Shown: positions 42,488-49,662 of the stretch, in pieces
How positions within the stretch are numbered: position 1 is the stretch's first letter
Layout: each line of letters begins with the position of its first letter
DNA from: Acidobacteriota bacterium
Lineage (GTDB): Bacteria > Acidobacteriota > Vicinamibacteria > Vicinamibacterales > UBA8438
Length of the DNA: 49,662 nt
NCBI GenBank assembly: GCA_026708265.1
Contig: JAPOVI010000251.1
Location: 1-49,662, forward strand
Direction: 5' to 3'
Made by a program: the position numbers and the translations under genes
Notes under the pieces: model-generated
Databases searched by the model: none
Told to the model about the DNA's origin: nothing
Seen by the model: the letters and a program-made list of their open reading frames with translations, nothing else

Positions 42488-44721
42488 GCGCCGCGCAACC
42501 GGGCGCCTACGGGGGGTGTGCGCAGCACCGCACCGACAGCCTGCTGCGCCTGGGCCTCAATCCGGACAAGTGGGACATCCTGGTCGCCCTCGCGGGGAAC
42601 CCCAACGTAGGCAAGAGCACCGTCTTCAACGCCCTTACGGGCCTCCGGCAGCACACGGGCAACTGGCCCGGCAAGACGATCACGCGCGCCGAGGGGGCGT
42701 TCGCCCACGAGGGGCAGCGGGTGAAGATCGTCGACCTGCCCGGCACCTACTCGCTGCAGGCCGGAAGCAGCGACGAGGAGGTGGCGCGCGACTTCATCCT
42801 GTTCGGGCGGCCGGACGTCACCGTCGTCGTGGTCGACGCCACCCGGCTCGAACGGAACCTCAACCTCGCGCTCCAGGTCCTCGACATCACGGACCGCGTC
42901 GTCGTCTACCTGAACCTGGTGGACGAGGCCCGCCGGCACGGCATCGCGGTGGACGCCGCGCGCCTCCAGAAGGAGCTCGGCGTGCCGGTCGTGAGCGGTG
43001 TGGCCCGGACCGGCGTCGGCATCGACGAGCTGCTCGCGGCGGCCTACCGCGTCGCGACGGGCGCGGCCCGCACGCGGCCGTACCGGGCCGCGCACCTGCC
43101 GGCCGGCATCGAGGCGACGGTGGCCGAGCTGACGCAAGAGATCGACGCCGCGTTCCCGGCCGTGCCGAACGCACGCTGGGTCGCGCTACGGCTCCTGAAC
43201 GCGGACGACGCGGTGGTCGAGGTCGTGCGCTCGGGCGAGCTGGGGCAGCTCGGGGACTCCCCCGCCGACGGCGGCGCGGCCGACGGCCCGCCGCCACCGC
43301 CCGGCGAGCGCGAGCGCGTGCTGCGCGCCGCGCGCCGCCTGCGCTGGACGCTGCCGGCTGATTTCCACGACTCGCTCACCGAGCGCATCTACGCCGCGGC
43401 GCAGCGCATCGCCGACGCCGCCCAGATGCGGGGGCTGAAGAAGGCGGGCTTCGACCTCGATCGCACCCTCGACCGGCTGCTGACGAGCCGCTGGCTCGGC
43501 TTCCCGTGCATGCTGGCCATCCTCGCCACCGTGTTCTGGATCACGATCGAGGGGGCCAACGTACCGTCGGGCATGCTTGCGGCGCTGCTGATCGACGACC
43601 TCCACCCCTGGCTGAAGGGCCTCTTCGACGGGGTGGGCAGCCCGTGGTGGCTGAGCGGGTTCCTCGTCGACGGCATCTACCTGGCGACGGCGTGGGTGGT
43701 CGCCGTCATGCTGCCCCCGATGGCCATCTTCTTCCCGCTCTTCACCCTGCTGGAGGACTTCGGCTACCTGCCGAGGGTGGCCTTCAACCTCGACGCGCTC
43801 TTCCGCTCGGCCGGCGCGCACGGGAAGCAGGCGCTCACCATGTGCATGGGGTTCGGCTGCAACGCGGCGGGCGTGGTTTCCACGCGCGTCATCGACAGCC
43901 CCCGGGAACGCCTGATCGCCATCCTCACGAACAACTTCTCGCTCTGCAACGGCCGCTGGCCGACCCAGATCCTCATCGCGACGATCTTCATCGGGGCGCT
44001 GGCGCCGGCCCGCTTCTCGGGCGTCGTCTCGGCCGCGGCGGTCATCGCCATCGCCGTGCTGGGCATCGTCACGATGTTCGCGGCGTCGTGGTTCCTGTCG
44101 CGCACGATGCTGCGCGGGGAGGCGACGAGCTTCAGCCTGGAGCTCCCGCCCTATCGCCCGCCACGGGTGCTGCAGACCCTGTACACGTCGGTGATCGACC
44201 GCACCTTGATCGTGCTGTGGCGCGCCGTTGTCTTCGCCGTGCCGGCGGGTGCGGTCATCTGGCTGGTCTCCAACATCGAGCTCGGCAGCGTCAGCCTCGC
44301 CGCGCACGCCGTCTCGTCCCTCGACCCCATCGGCCTGCTCATCGGACTGAACGGCGTCATCCTGCTCGCCTACATCGTCGCCATCCCGGCGAACGAGATC
44401 GTCATCCCCACCGTGCTGATGCTGACGGTGCTCACCGTCGACCTGGCGGGCGCCGGCTCCGGGGCGGGCGTCATGTTCGAGCTCGAGAGCATCGCGGCCA
44501 CCGGCGAGCTACTGCGCGCCGGCGGCTGGACGCTGCTGACGGGCGTCAACCTGATGCTGTTCAGCCTCCTCCACAACCCGTGCTCGACGACGCTCTACAC
44601 CATCTACCGGGAGACGCGCAGCGCCGGGTGGACGGCGCTGGCCGCGGTGCTGCCCCTCGCCATCGGCGTCACGGTCTGCTTCCTCGTCACGCAGTTCTGG
44701 CGGCTCGTGGCCACGGCCTGA
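42484..44721 (+). CDS. feoB: Ferrous iron transport protein B
   Basis: The 745-residue inner-membrane protein imports Fe2+. The N-terminal G domain has G1 GNPNVGKS (38-45), the G2 region around HTGNWPGKT, G3 DLPGTYSL (about 82-89) and G4 NLVD. A helical spacer (about 190-330, with a Pro-rich insert) leads to the membrane part with two Gate motifs, including LEDFGYLPRVAFNLD and MGFGCNAAGVVSTRVID (about 456-472), and about eight or more hydrophobic segments. The N-terminus carries a CAQH motif before the G domain. The start is ATG 42484, overlapping the DtxR-FeoA fusion by 4 bp. No feoC is seen. Confidence 0.95.
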   Translation: MSAAQPGAYGGCAQHRTDSLLRLGLNPDKWDILVALAGNPNVGKSTVFNALTGLRQHTGNWPGKTITRAEGAFAHEGQRVKIVDLPGTYSLQAGSSDEEVARDFILFGRPDVTVVVVDATRLERNLNLALQVLDITDRVVVYLNLVDEARRHGIAVDAARLQKELGVPVVSGVARTGVGIDELLAAAYRVATGAARTRPYRAAHLPAGIEATVAELTQEIDAAFPAVPNARWVALRLLNADDAVVEVVRSGELGQLGDSPADGGAADGPPPPPGERERVLRAARRLRWTLPADFHDSLTERIYAAAQRIADAAQMRGLKKAGFDLDRTLDRLLTSRWLGFPCMLAILATVFWITIEGANVPSGMLAALLIDDLHPWLKGLFDGVGSPWWLSGFLVDGIYLATAWVVAVMLPPMAIFFPLFTLLEDFGYLPRVAFNLDALFRSAGAHGKQALTMCMGFGCNAAGVVSTRVIDSPRERLIAILTNNFSLCNGRWPTQILIATIFIGALAPARFSGVVSAAAVIAIAVLGIVTMFAASWFLSRTMLRGEATSFSLELPPYRPPRVLQTLYTSVIDRTLIVLWRAVVFAVPAGAVIWLVSNIELGSVSLAAHAVSSLDPIGLLIGLNGVILLAYIVAIPANEIVIPTVLMLTVLTVDLAGAGSGAGVMFELESIAATGELLRAGGWTLLTGVNLMLFSLLHNPCSTTLYTIYRETRSAGWTALAAVLPLAIGVTVCFLVTQFWRLVATA

Positions 44722-44778
44722 AGCCGTGCCGCCGGAGTCGGCGCGGGAGCCGGCACGCGCTTCGCATGTCCTGCGCGG

Positions 44779-44787
44779 TGATACGAT
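44779..44787 (+). promoter_or_regulatory. Extended -10 element close to the Uma2 gene start
   Basis: TGA-TACGAT (TG at 44779-44780, hexamer 44782-44787) ends 7 bp before the ATG at 44795. It overlaps a possible upstream ATG at 44786, which argues for the later start and a leaderless mRNA. Confidence 0.45.
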
Positions 44788-44794
44788 GGCGCCC

Positions 44795-45349
44795 ATGCGG
44801 GACGCGCAGAAGCGGTTCGGCTACGCCGATCTTCTGGCCCTTCCGGAGGACGGGCGCCGCTACGAGATCCACGGGGGAGAACTCGTCGTGGTCGCCGCTC
44901 CGCGGGTCCGCCATCAGCTCGTCGTTCACGAGGTTGCGACTGTGCTCTCCGACTACGGGCGGCGGTCCGGCGGGCTCGCGGTGCCCGCGCCGTGCGACAT
45001 CGTGTTCGACGAGTACGACGTGGTGCAGCCGGATGTCGTCTTCTTCCGCGCCGAGACGTTGCCTCGGGTTTCCCTCGACGCCGTGACCCGGGTGGCGCCG
45101 GACGTCGCGGTCGAGGTGCTCTCCCCTTCCACCGCGGGCGTCGATCGCGGCCGGAAGATGCGGATGTTCGCGCGGTACGGCGTGCCCGAGTACTGGATCG
45201 TCGATCCGGTCCGCATGGAGATCGAGATCCACGCGCTCGAGGAAGGCGCCTATCGTCGGACGCAGACCGCAACCGGCGGAGACACCGTGCGCTCCGGGCT
45301 GCTCCCCGACCTGACGTTCCCCGCCGGCCGACTCTTCCCGTTCGCGTAG
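44795..45349 (+). CDS. Uma2-family (DUF820) PD-(D/E)XK nuclease-like protein
   Basis: The 184-residue protein matches the Uma2 fold common in cyanobacteria and Acidobacteriota. Blocks are FGYADLLALPEDGRRYEIHGGELV (split here at about 8-31), VVQPDVVFF with the catalytic Asp, VAVEVLSPST with the Glu of the ExK pair, RKMRMFARYGVPEYWIVDP and the C-terminal LLPDLTFPAGRLF. The active-site residues look intact, but the biological role of the family is unclear. ATG 44795 is preferred; ATG 44786 is in frame but inside the -10. It lies 73 bp after feoB and is probably not part of that operon. Confidence 0.88.
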   Translation: MRDAQKRFGYADLLALPEDGRRYEIHGGELVVVAAPRVRHQLVVHEVATVLSDYGRRSGGLAVPAPCDIVFDEYDVVQPDVVFFRAETLPRVSLDAVTRVAPDVAVEVLSPSTAGVDRGRKMRMFARYGVPEYWIVDPVRMEIEIHALEEGAYRRTQTATGGDTVRSGLLPDLTFPAGRLFPFA

Positions 45350-45382
45350 AGCCACCCCGCCCGGAGACTGCGCGGCAGAGCG

Positions 45383-45538
45383 GCGCGGACTCCTGTAGGC
45401 TTGGCCGGGCGTCGGGCGGAGCCGTCAGGCGACTGGCGGGCCGGCAGCCTGCGCCGCGGACGGGCGCGGACCCTGCAGGCATGGCTGGGCGGGAATCGGA
45501 GCCGCAGGCGACGGCTTCCCGGGCGAGGATCGCGCGCC
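45383..45538. repeat. Two degenerate copies of the ~82-bp repeat, reverse orientation
   Basis: Units start at 45383 and 45464 (period 81 bp). The second contains GGCTGGGCGGGAATCGGAGC followed by CGCAGGCGACGG, the reverse complement of the argD-argA units. The first is more diverged (TTGGCCGGGCGTCGGGCGGA). The array fills the gap between the Uma2 gene and the next orphan and ends directly at that gene's ATG. Confidence 0.8.
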
Positions 45539-45970
45539 ATGGAGATCAACAGCGAGGGCTGGTCGGGCGAGGGCGACTTCACGCGCCAGCTCGTCGACTG
45601 GCTGGCCGAACAGCCGGCCATCAACCTGCTGCGGGTCGAGGACGCGCCGTCCTCGCGGTCCGACGTGGAGTACAACTTCATCAGCAACGAGATCTTCGTG
45701 CGCTTCGCGACGCGGACGCGCGTGGAGCGGCGCCGGGCCTGGGGGCTCATCCCCGTGCGGCGCGAGGTGGCCGAGCCGTTGATGACGATCGGCGGCCTGG
45801 AGGCCGCGCTCGAAGCCGACCCCGACCTCGGCGCGCCGGACTACGCCGACGACGGCATGATCCAGTACCTCCACACCGAGCGCGTGATTCCCCCCTACCA
45901 GACCCGGGGCTACAAGCTGGTCGAGCTGGTCCGCATCTACGAGGCGGGCGGCGCTCCGCGCCCCGACTGA
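45539..45970 (+). CDS. Unknown protein following a repeat array
   Basis: The 143-residue product starts MEINSEGWSGEGDFTRQLVDWL and has mixed alpha/beta character with EYNFISNEIFVRFATRTR (about 45-62) and a C-terminal ERVIPPYQTRGYKLVELVRIYE. It is acidic overall, with no transmembrane segment and no motif I recognise. The start is ATG 45539, at the end of the repeat array. The next gene begins 5 bp after its stop, so they form a likely pair. It could be a DNA- or phage-defence accessory protein, but nothing in the sequence shows this. Confidence 0.6.
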   Translation: MEINSEGWSGEGDFTRQLVDWLAEQPAINLLRVEDAPSSRSDVEYNFISNEIFVRFATRTRVERRRAWGLIPVRREVAEPLMTIGGLEAALEADPDLGAPDYADDGMIQYLHTERVIPPYQTRGYKLVELVRIYEAGGAPRPD

Positions 45971-45975
45971 CGCCG

Positions 45976-46569
45976 ATGGCCGCGCCTCCGCTGCCGGAGC
46001 CCTCGGACCTCGTCCGCCGGGTTCGCCGCGCGGTCGCCGACGCCCGCGCGGCCGCGACCGCGCGGCGAGCCGAGGCGGAACCGCGAGCATCGACCGCCTT
46101 GCCTGCCGCGCCCAAGCGGGATGGCGAGCCCGAGCGGCGGCGCGAGCACGTCGCGGCCGCGGAGACCGAAGGCCACGGCGTGCTCGACGGTCTCGTCTCG
46201 CCGCTTTGCAAGAGAGTGGCGGCGGTGCTGGCGGCCGAGGGCCACCGGTTCGAAGTGTCGACGCCGGTTGGCGCCGTCCGTCTCTCTCGGGGCGCAACCC
46301 GCGAGGAGTTCGTCGAGATCGTGCTCGACACGTCGCGCAACCCGCCGGCGCTCGTCGGTCGAGCAGCCTGGGTCCGGGGCCGGCGGGAACGGCAGGTCGC
46401 AGAGCGGCGCCCCGGACGTCGGCGGCGCGGCCAGGCAGCCTGGGTCTGGGGCTGGCACGTGCGGCAGGAGGAGCGCATCGTTGCCGAGCACCCCAACCTC
46501 GGAAGCCTGACCGCCGAGCAGGTACTGGACTACCTGCTGGCGACCATGGCACCCCTGGTGGAGCGCTGA
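45976..46569 (+). CDS. Unknown protein with Arg-rich internal insertion
   Basis: The 197-residue product has a charged helical N-terminus (about 1-65), a folded middle (DGLVSPLCKRVAAVLAAEGH and GAVRLSRGATREEFVEIVLD) and a C-terminal helix AEQVLDYLLATMAPLVER. Two related stretches, AAWVRGRRERQ and AAWVWGWHVRQ, lie 24 codons apart, coded by DNA beginning GCAGCCTGGGTC at 46363 and 46435. This is an in-frame partial duplication or insertion. It is 5 bp after the preceding orphan. Function unknown. Confidence 0.55.
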   Translation: MAAPPLPEPSDLVRRVRRAVADARAAATARRAEAEPRASTALPAAPKRDGEPERRREHVAAAETEGHGVLDGLVSPLCKRVAAVLAAEGHRFEVSTPVGAVRLSRGATREEFVEIVLDTSRNPPALVGRAAWVRGRRERQVAERRPGRRRRGQAAWVWGWHVRQEERIVAEHPNLGSLTAEQVLDYLLATMAPLVER

Positions 46570-46591
46570 TCACCCAGCGGCAAGCTCCTAG

Positions 46592-47647
46592 TTAGACCCG
46601 GAGCTCGGCGAGGAGCAGGCGATCGAGGGCCCGGTCCCAGGTCATGGCGTCGGACTGCCGCCGCGCCGCGGCGCCCAGGCGCTCGGCGAGGGGAGCATCG
46701 TCCATGAGGGCGCCCAGGGCGGCGGCCAGGGCCGGGGGATCCGGCGCCACGACCCGCCCGTTCACGCCGTCGGCGACCAGCTCCGCGGGGCCGCCGCTGT
46801 CGGTGCAGGTGACGACCGCCTTCGCGGACGCGAACGCCTCGACCGTCACCAGCCCGTAGTCCTCCTGCGCGGCCGGGAAGCAGACGGCCCGGCAGCGGGC
46901 CAGGTGATCGATCAGCTCCTTCTCGGCGACCGCCCCGCGGAGCGTCACGCGACCGCCGAGGCCGTGCTCTTCGATGCGCGCCGCGAGCGATGCGCGTTCC
47001 TGGCCGTCGCCGAGGATGACGCAGCGCACGGAGGACGCGGCAGGCTCGCGGAGCGCGTCGATCACGAGGTCGATCCGCTTGAGGGGCGCGAGCCTGGACA
47101 CCACGAGCACGGAGTCGCCGTAGCCGTCGCAGCGGTAGGCCCGGGGGGGCGCCGGGGGGTGGACGACGTCCGCCTCGATGCGGCCCCAGCGGGCGAGGCG
47201 CGCCTGGATGGTCCGCGACTGGGCGTAGAGGCGGGTGACGTTGCGCGTCAGCAGGTAGCGGTCCGCCGCGTGCAGGATCCGCCGGCGCACCCCTTCCTTG
47301 AGGGCCCTCCGCCGGGAGAGCGAGCTCCGGAAGCGCGGCCACTGGTCGTAGTACTCGCGCATGCGGTGGTTGATCCAGCAGACGTGCCGCTCGTGGCGCA
47401 CCGCGTAGCTCGGGAAGCGCAGGCTGATGACCTGGTCGATCCGGCCGCCGTCGTGGGCGCGGCCGACATCCGTCAGCCAGGTCGCCAGGTACGCCGCCCC
47501 CTGCCGCCCGAAGCGGTTCTGCGGGGTCAGCATCACCGTTGCCTCGTGGCCGCGTTCGGCGAGCGCGTCGACGAGCGCGCGGGCGATGACCAGGTGTCCG
47601 CCCTCGGCGAAGGGCGGGTGAGAGGTGACGACGGCGATCCGGGCCAT
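46592..47647 (-). CDS. GT4-family glycosyltransferase
   Basis: The 351-residue GT-B enzyme starts MARIAVVTSHPPFAEGGHLV. Its C-domain has VLVVSRLAPLKRIDLVIDAL (about 182-201) and ILGDGQER, and the donor motif AAQEDYGLVTVEAFASAKAV with the two glutamates seven apart (about 266-285). It is not closely related to the four-gene cluster at 15-20 kb. It is single and convergent with the preceding orphan pair. ATG 47647 is preferred over a GTG six codons upstream, because a TATCCT lies six bases before it. Sugar specificity unknown. Confidence 0.88.
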   Translation of the reverse strand: MARIAVVTSHPPFAEGGHLVIARALVDALAERGHEATVMLTPQNRFGRQGAAYLATWLTDVGRAHDGGRIDQVISLRFPSYAVRHERHVCWINHRMREYYDQWPRFRSSLSRRRALKEGVRRRILHAADRYLLTRNVTRLYAQSRTIQARLARWGRIEADVVHPPAPPRAYRCDGYGDSVLVVSRLAPLKRIDLVIDALREPAASSVRCVILGDGQERASLAARIEEHGLGGRVTLRGAVAEKELIDHLARCRAVCFPAAQEDYGLVTVEAFASAKAVVTCTDSGGPAELVADGVNGRVVAPDPPALAAALGALMDDAPLAERLGAAARRQSDAMTWDRALDRLLLAELRV

Positions 47648-47768
47648 GCCGCGAGGATACGCCACGGAGCCGGCGGCACTCCGCGACCGGCATGGCGCGG
47701 GGGCACCTCGGCGACCGGGCCCGCCGCTACAGCCTTCGCGAGCGCCGCTCCGAGCGGCGGCCCGCGGA

Positions 47769-48995
47769 TCAGATGGCTCCGGCTTCTTGCAGGCGTCCGA
47801 TCTCGGAGTCCGCGAACCCCAGCTCGGCGAGCACGTCGCGGGTGTGCTGGCCGAGCACCGGGGGCGGGGTGCGGACGGCGCCGGGGGTCTCGCCGAGCTT
47901 GACGGGCACGCCGAGCTGCCGGATGGCGCCGGCCACCGGGTGCTGGCTGGCGACGACCATCGCCCGCTCGATGATCTGCGGGTCCGAGTAGACCTCGGCC
48001 AGATCGCGGACGGCGCCGCACGGCACGCCCGCCGCCTTGAGCTCGGCCAGCCACTCCGCGGCCGGCCGCGTGCGCAGCCGCTTGACGAGCAGCGCGTGGA
48101 GCTCGGCGCGCGCCGCCACGCGGTCCCGATTGGTCCGGAAGCGCGGGTCGTCGGCGAGGGCGTCGAGCCCGATCACGCCGCAGAAGGTGCGCCAGAGCTG
48201 GTCGTTCCCGGCCGCGACGACCAGGTCGCCGTCGGCCGCCTCCAGCGTCTCGTACGGCGTGATCGTCGGGTGCCGGTTGCCGAGGCGCGGCGGGGCCGTC
48301 CCGGTGGCGAAGTAGATGCCGGCCTGGTAGGTGAGCAGGGCGGCGACGGCATCGAGCATCGCGACGTCGACGAGCTGCCCGCGGCCGGTGCGGTGGCGGG
48401 CGAGGAGCGCCACCGCGACGCCGTAGGCGGCGAACATGCCGGACGCGATATCGGCGATGGCGACGCCGAGCCGATACCCCGGCCCGTCGTCGGAACCCGT
48501 GATGCTCATCAGGCCCCCCTCGCCCTGCAGGACCGCGTCGTACCCCGGCTCGCTCCGCCGGGGGCCGGTCTGGCCGAACCCGGAGATCGAGCAGTAGACG
48601 AGGTCGGGTCGCCGCGCCGACACCTCCCGGTAGCCGAGCCCCATGCGGTCGAGGGTGCCGGGCCGGAAGTTCTCGACCAGCACGTCGGCGCGGGCGATCA
48701 GCGCGTCGAGCACGCGGCGGCCGTCCGGGTGCTTGAGGTTGAGGGTCACGCTCTCCTTGTTCCGGTTGATGCTGAGGAAGTAGGCGCTCTCCCCCTCCTG
48801 GAACGGCGGCCCCCAGGCACGGGTGTCGTCCCCCTTGCCGGGCTGCTCGACCTTGAGGACGCGCGCGCCCATGTCGGCCAGCATCATCGTGCAGTAGGGA
48901 CCGGACAGCACGCGGGTCAGGTCGAGCACCGTCACCCCGTCGAGGGGCCCGGCGGCGGTGGCGGAACGGTCGGTCGTCGTTGCGGTTTCGGTCAT
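47769..48995 (-). CDS. CaiB/BaiF family (class III) CoA-transferase
   Basis: The 408-residue protein moves CoA between carboxylic acids. Family blocks are VLDLTRVLSGPYCTMMLADMGA (about 23-44; CoA-binding), LNLKHPDGR, ENFRPGTLDRMGLGY (about 108-122), the catalytic-Asp motif GYDAVLQGEGG (Asp153), and the CoA-related HPTITPYETLEAADGDLVVA. Substrates cannot be told; formyl-, succinyl- and benzylsuccinyl-CoA enzymes share this sequence pattern. ATG 48995 overlaps the homoserine dehydrogenase stop by 4 bp, so the two genes are translationally coupled. Confidence 0.9.
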   Translation of the reverse strand: MTETATTTDRSATAAGPLDGVTVLDLTRVLSGPYCTMMLADMGARVLKVEQPGKGDDTRAWGPPFQEGESAYFLSINRNKESVTLNLKHPDGRRVLDALIARADVLVENFRPGTLDRMGLGYREVSARRPDLVYCSISGFGQTGPRRSEPGYDAVLQGEGGLMSITGSDDGPGYRLGVAIADIASGMFAAYGVAVALLARHRTGRGQLVDVAMLDAVAALLTYQAGIYFATGTAPPRLGNRHPTITPYETLEAADGDLVVAAGNDQLWRTFCGVIGLDALADDPRFRTNRDRVAARAELHALLVKRLRTRPAAEWLAELKAAGVPCGAVRDLAEVYSDPQIIERAMVVASQHPVAGAIRQLGVPVKLGETPGAVRTPPPVLGQHTRDVLAELGFADSEIGRLQEAGAI

Positions 48996-49662
48996 GGTCG
49001 GTGAAGCGAAACGAGGTCCGCGAGGAGCGCGTAGGCGGTATGGTCCGGCCCCGACGCGGACTTGGTGATCTGGATCGTGCCCAGCAGGTCGGTGTCGAGC
49101 GAGAGGCCCTTGGCGGTGTCGTCGAGGCGTGCGAGCGGATCGTCCGCGGGCAGCTCGACCGGGCGCACCGCGGCCGCGACGCGTCCGTTCCGCCGCCCGG
49201 CGGAGGCGACCAGCTTCACCGCGCGACCCGCGGCGCGTGCCGCGCGCGCCGCCGCCGGGTCTACGGTCCGCAGTCCCGTGCGCGCCACGTCGTGCGGCGT
49301 CATGTCGGCGTCGAGCAGCACGTTGGCCAGGATGGCGGTCTTCGCCGCCGCGTCCCAGCCATCGACGTCGTGCGACGCGTCCGCCTCCGCGATGCCGGCC
49401 GCCTGCATCTCGGCCACCGCCTCGTCGAGGGTCCGGCCGCGGTCGATCGCCGACAGGACGTGATTGGTCGTGGTGTTGACGATGCCGCGGAACGCACGGA
49501 TGGCCACCCCCGGGAGCGTGTCGCGGACGAGGCTGAAGACGGGCAGCCCGTCGAGCACGGCGCCCTCGAAGCGGAAGCGCGCGCCCGCCGCGGCGGCCCG
49601 GTCGCGGAGCTCCGGCCAGGCGAACGCCGCCGGGCCCTTGTTCGCGGTGACGACGTCCGCCC
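48992..49662 (-). CDS. hom: Homoserine dehydrogenase, C-terminal part (gene runs off the window)
   Basis: The visible 222 residues cover the substrate-binding and catalytic part of the enzyme that reduces aspartate semialdehyde to homoserine. The motifs are DVVTANKGPAA at the very edge, GAVLDGLPVF, GIVNTTTNHVLS, a GWDAAAKTAILANVLL block with the catalytic Lys, and AYALLADLV near the end. The N-terminal NAD(P)-binding part lies outside the window. There is no C-terminal ACT domain, so feedback control by threonine through that domain is absent. The stop overlaps the CoA-transferase start by 4 bp. Confidence 0.9.
   Translation of the reverse strand, partial: ADVVTANKGPAAFAWPELRDRAAAAGARFRFEGAVLDGLPVFSLVRDTLPGVAIRAFRGIVNTTTNHVLSAIDRGRTLDEAVAEMQAAGIAEADASHDVDGWDAAAKTAILANVLLDADMTPHDVARTGLRTVDPAAARAARAAGRAVKLVASAGRRNGRVAAAVRPVELPADDPLARLDDTAKGLSLDTDLLGTIQITKSASGPDHTAYALLADLVSLHRP

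Noticed and set aside
44786..44794. ATG at 44786 as start of the Uma2 gene
   Set aside because: It lies within the TACGAT -10 hexamer, so the transcript would begin downstream; ATG 44795 fits better.

Overview
The window is about 70% GC, densely coded on both strands and almost certainly bacterial chromosome. Overlapping GTGA/ATGA gene junctions, GTG/TTG starts, an NtrC-type (sigma-54) regulator, outer-membrane proteins ending in Phe and a short GNAT-type ArgA with a Cys triad suggest a Gram-negative of the Acidobacteriota, perhaps Vicinamibacteria-like. That placement is inferred from gene style only. I found no tRNA, rRNA, CRISPR array, transposase or phage gene.

Left part (1-10.3 kb): a truncated small gene, a degenerate methyltransferase, myo-inositol-1-phosphate synthase, a small membrane protein, a MacB/LolD-type ABC ATPase, an 80-bp tandem repeat, the stand-alone large subunit of methylmalonyl-CoA mutase, phosphoglycerate mutase gpmI, and an exported protein paired with a TonB-receptor-like barrel protein. 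Next (10.5-15 kb) is a PDZ/GAF/PAS histidine kinase with its NtrC-type regulator, behind a near-consensus sigma-54 promoter. Four tandem GT4 glycosyltransferases follow (15-20 kb), led by a coiled-coil protein. A STAS protein, rpsU, purD and purE come after (21-24 kb).

Centre (23.9-34 kb): the arginine pathway from glutamate to arginine. The minus-strand operon argC-argB-argD-argA-argJ-argF plus an unknown gene diverges from argR-argG-argH, and pairs of ARG-box-like sites cover both starts. Every junction in the minus operon overlaps or abuts except argD-argA, where three ~82-bp repeat units are inserted and supply the last codons and stop of argD. Related repeat units lie at the left edge and at 45.4 kb.

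Right part: an RG-rich orphan, fabI, a deoxyhypusine-synthase-like enzyme and queC, then a likely metal-regulated locus (38.1-44.7 kb). This holds an outer-membrane porin, a di-heme cytochrome, a DtxR-family repressor, a second membrane-anchored DtxR protein fused to FeoA, and FeoB. Two closely related palindromes, one before the porin and one between the repressor and the feo genes, suggest a single regulon. The end carries a Uma2 nuclease-like gene, two orphans, another glycosyltransferase, a class III CoA-transferase and the 3' part of homoserine dehydrogenase.

The strongest candidates for something not well described are the DtxR-FeoA-FeoB / porin / di-heme cytochrome regulon, the repeat family that ends genes, and extended -10 promoters placed so close to start codons that the mRNAs would be leaderless.
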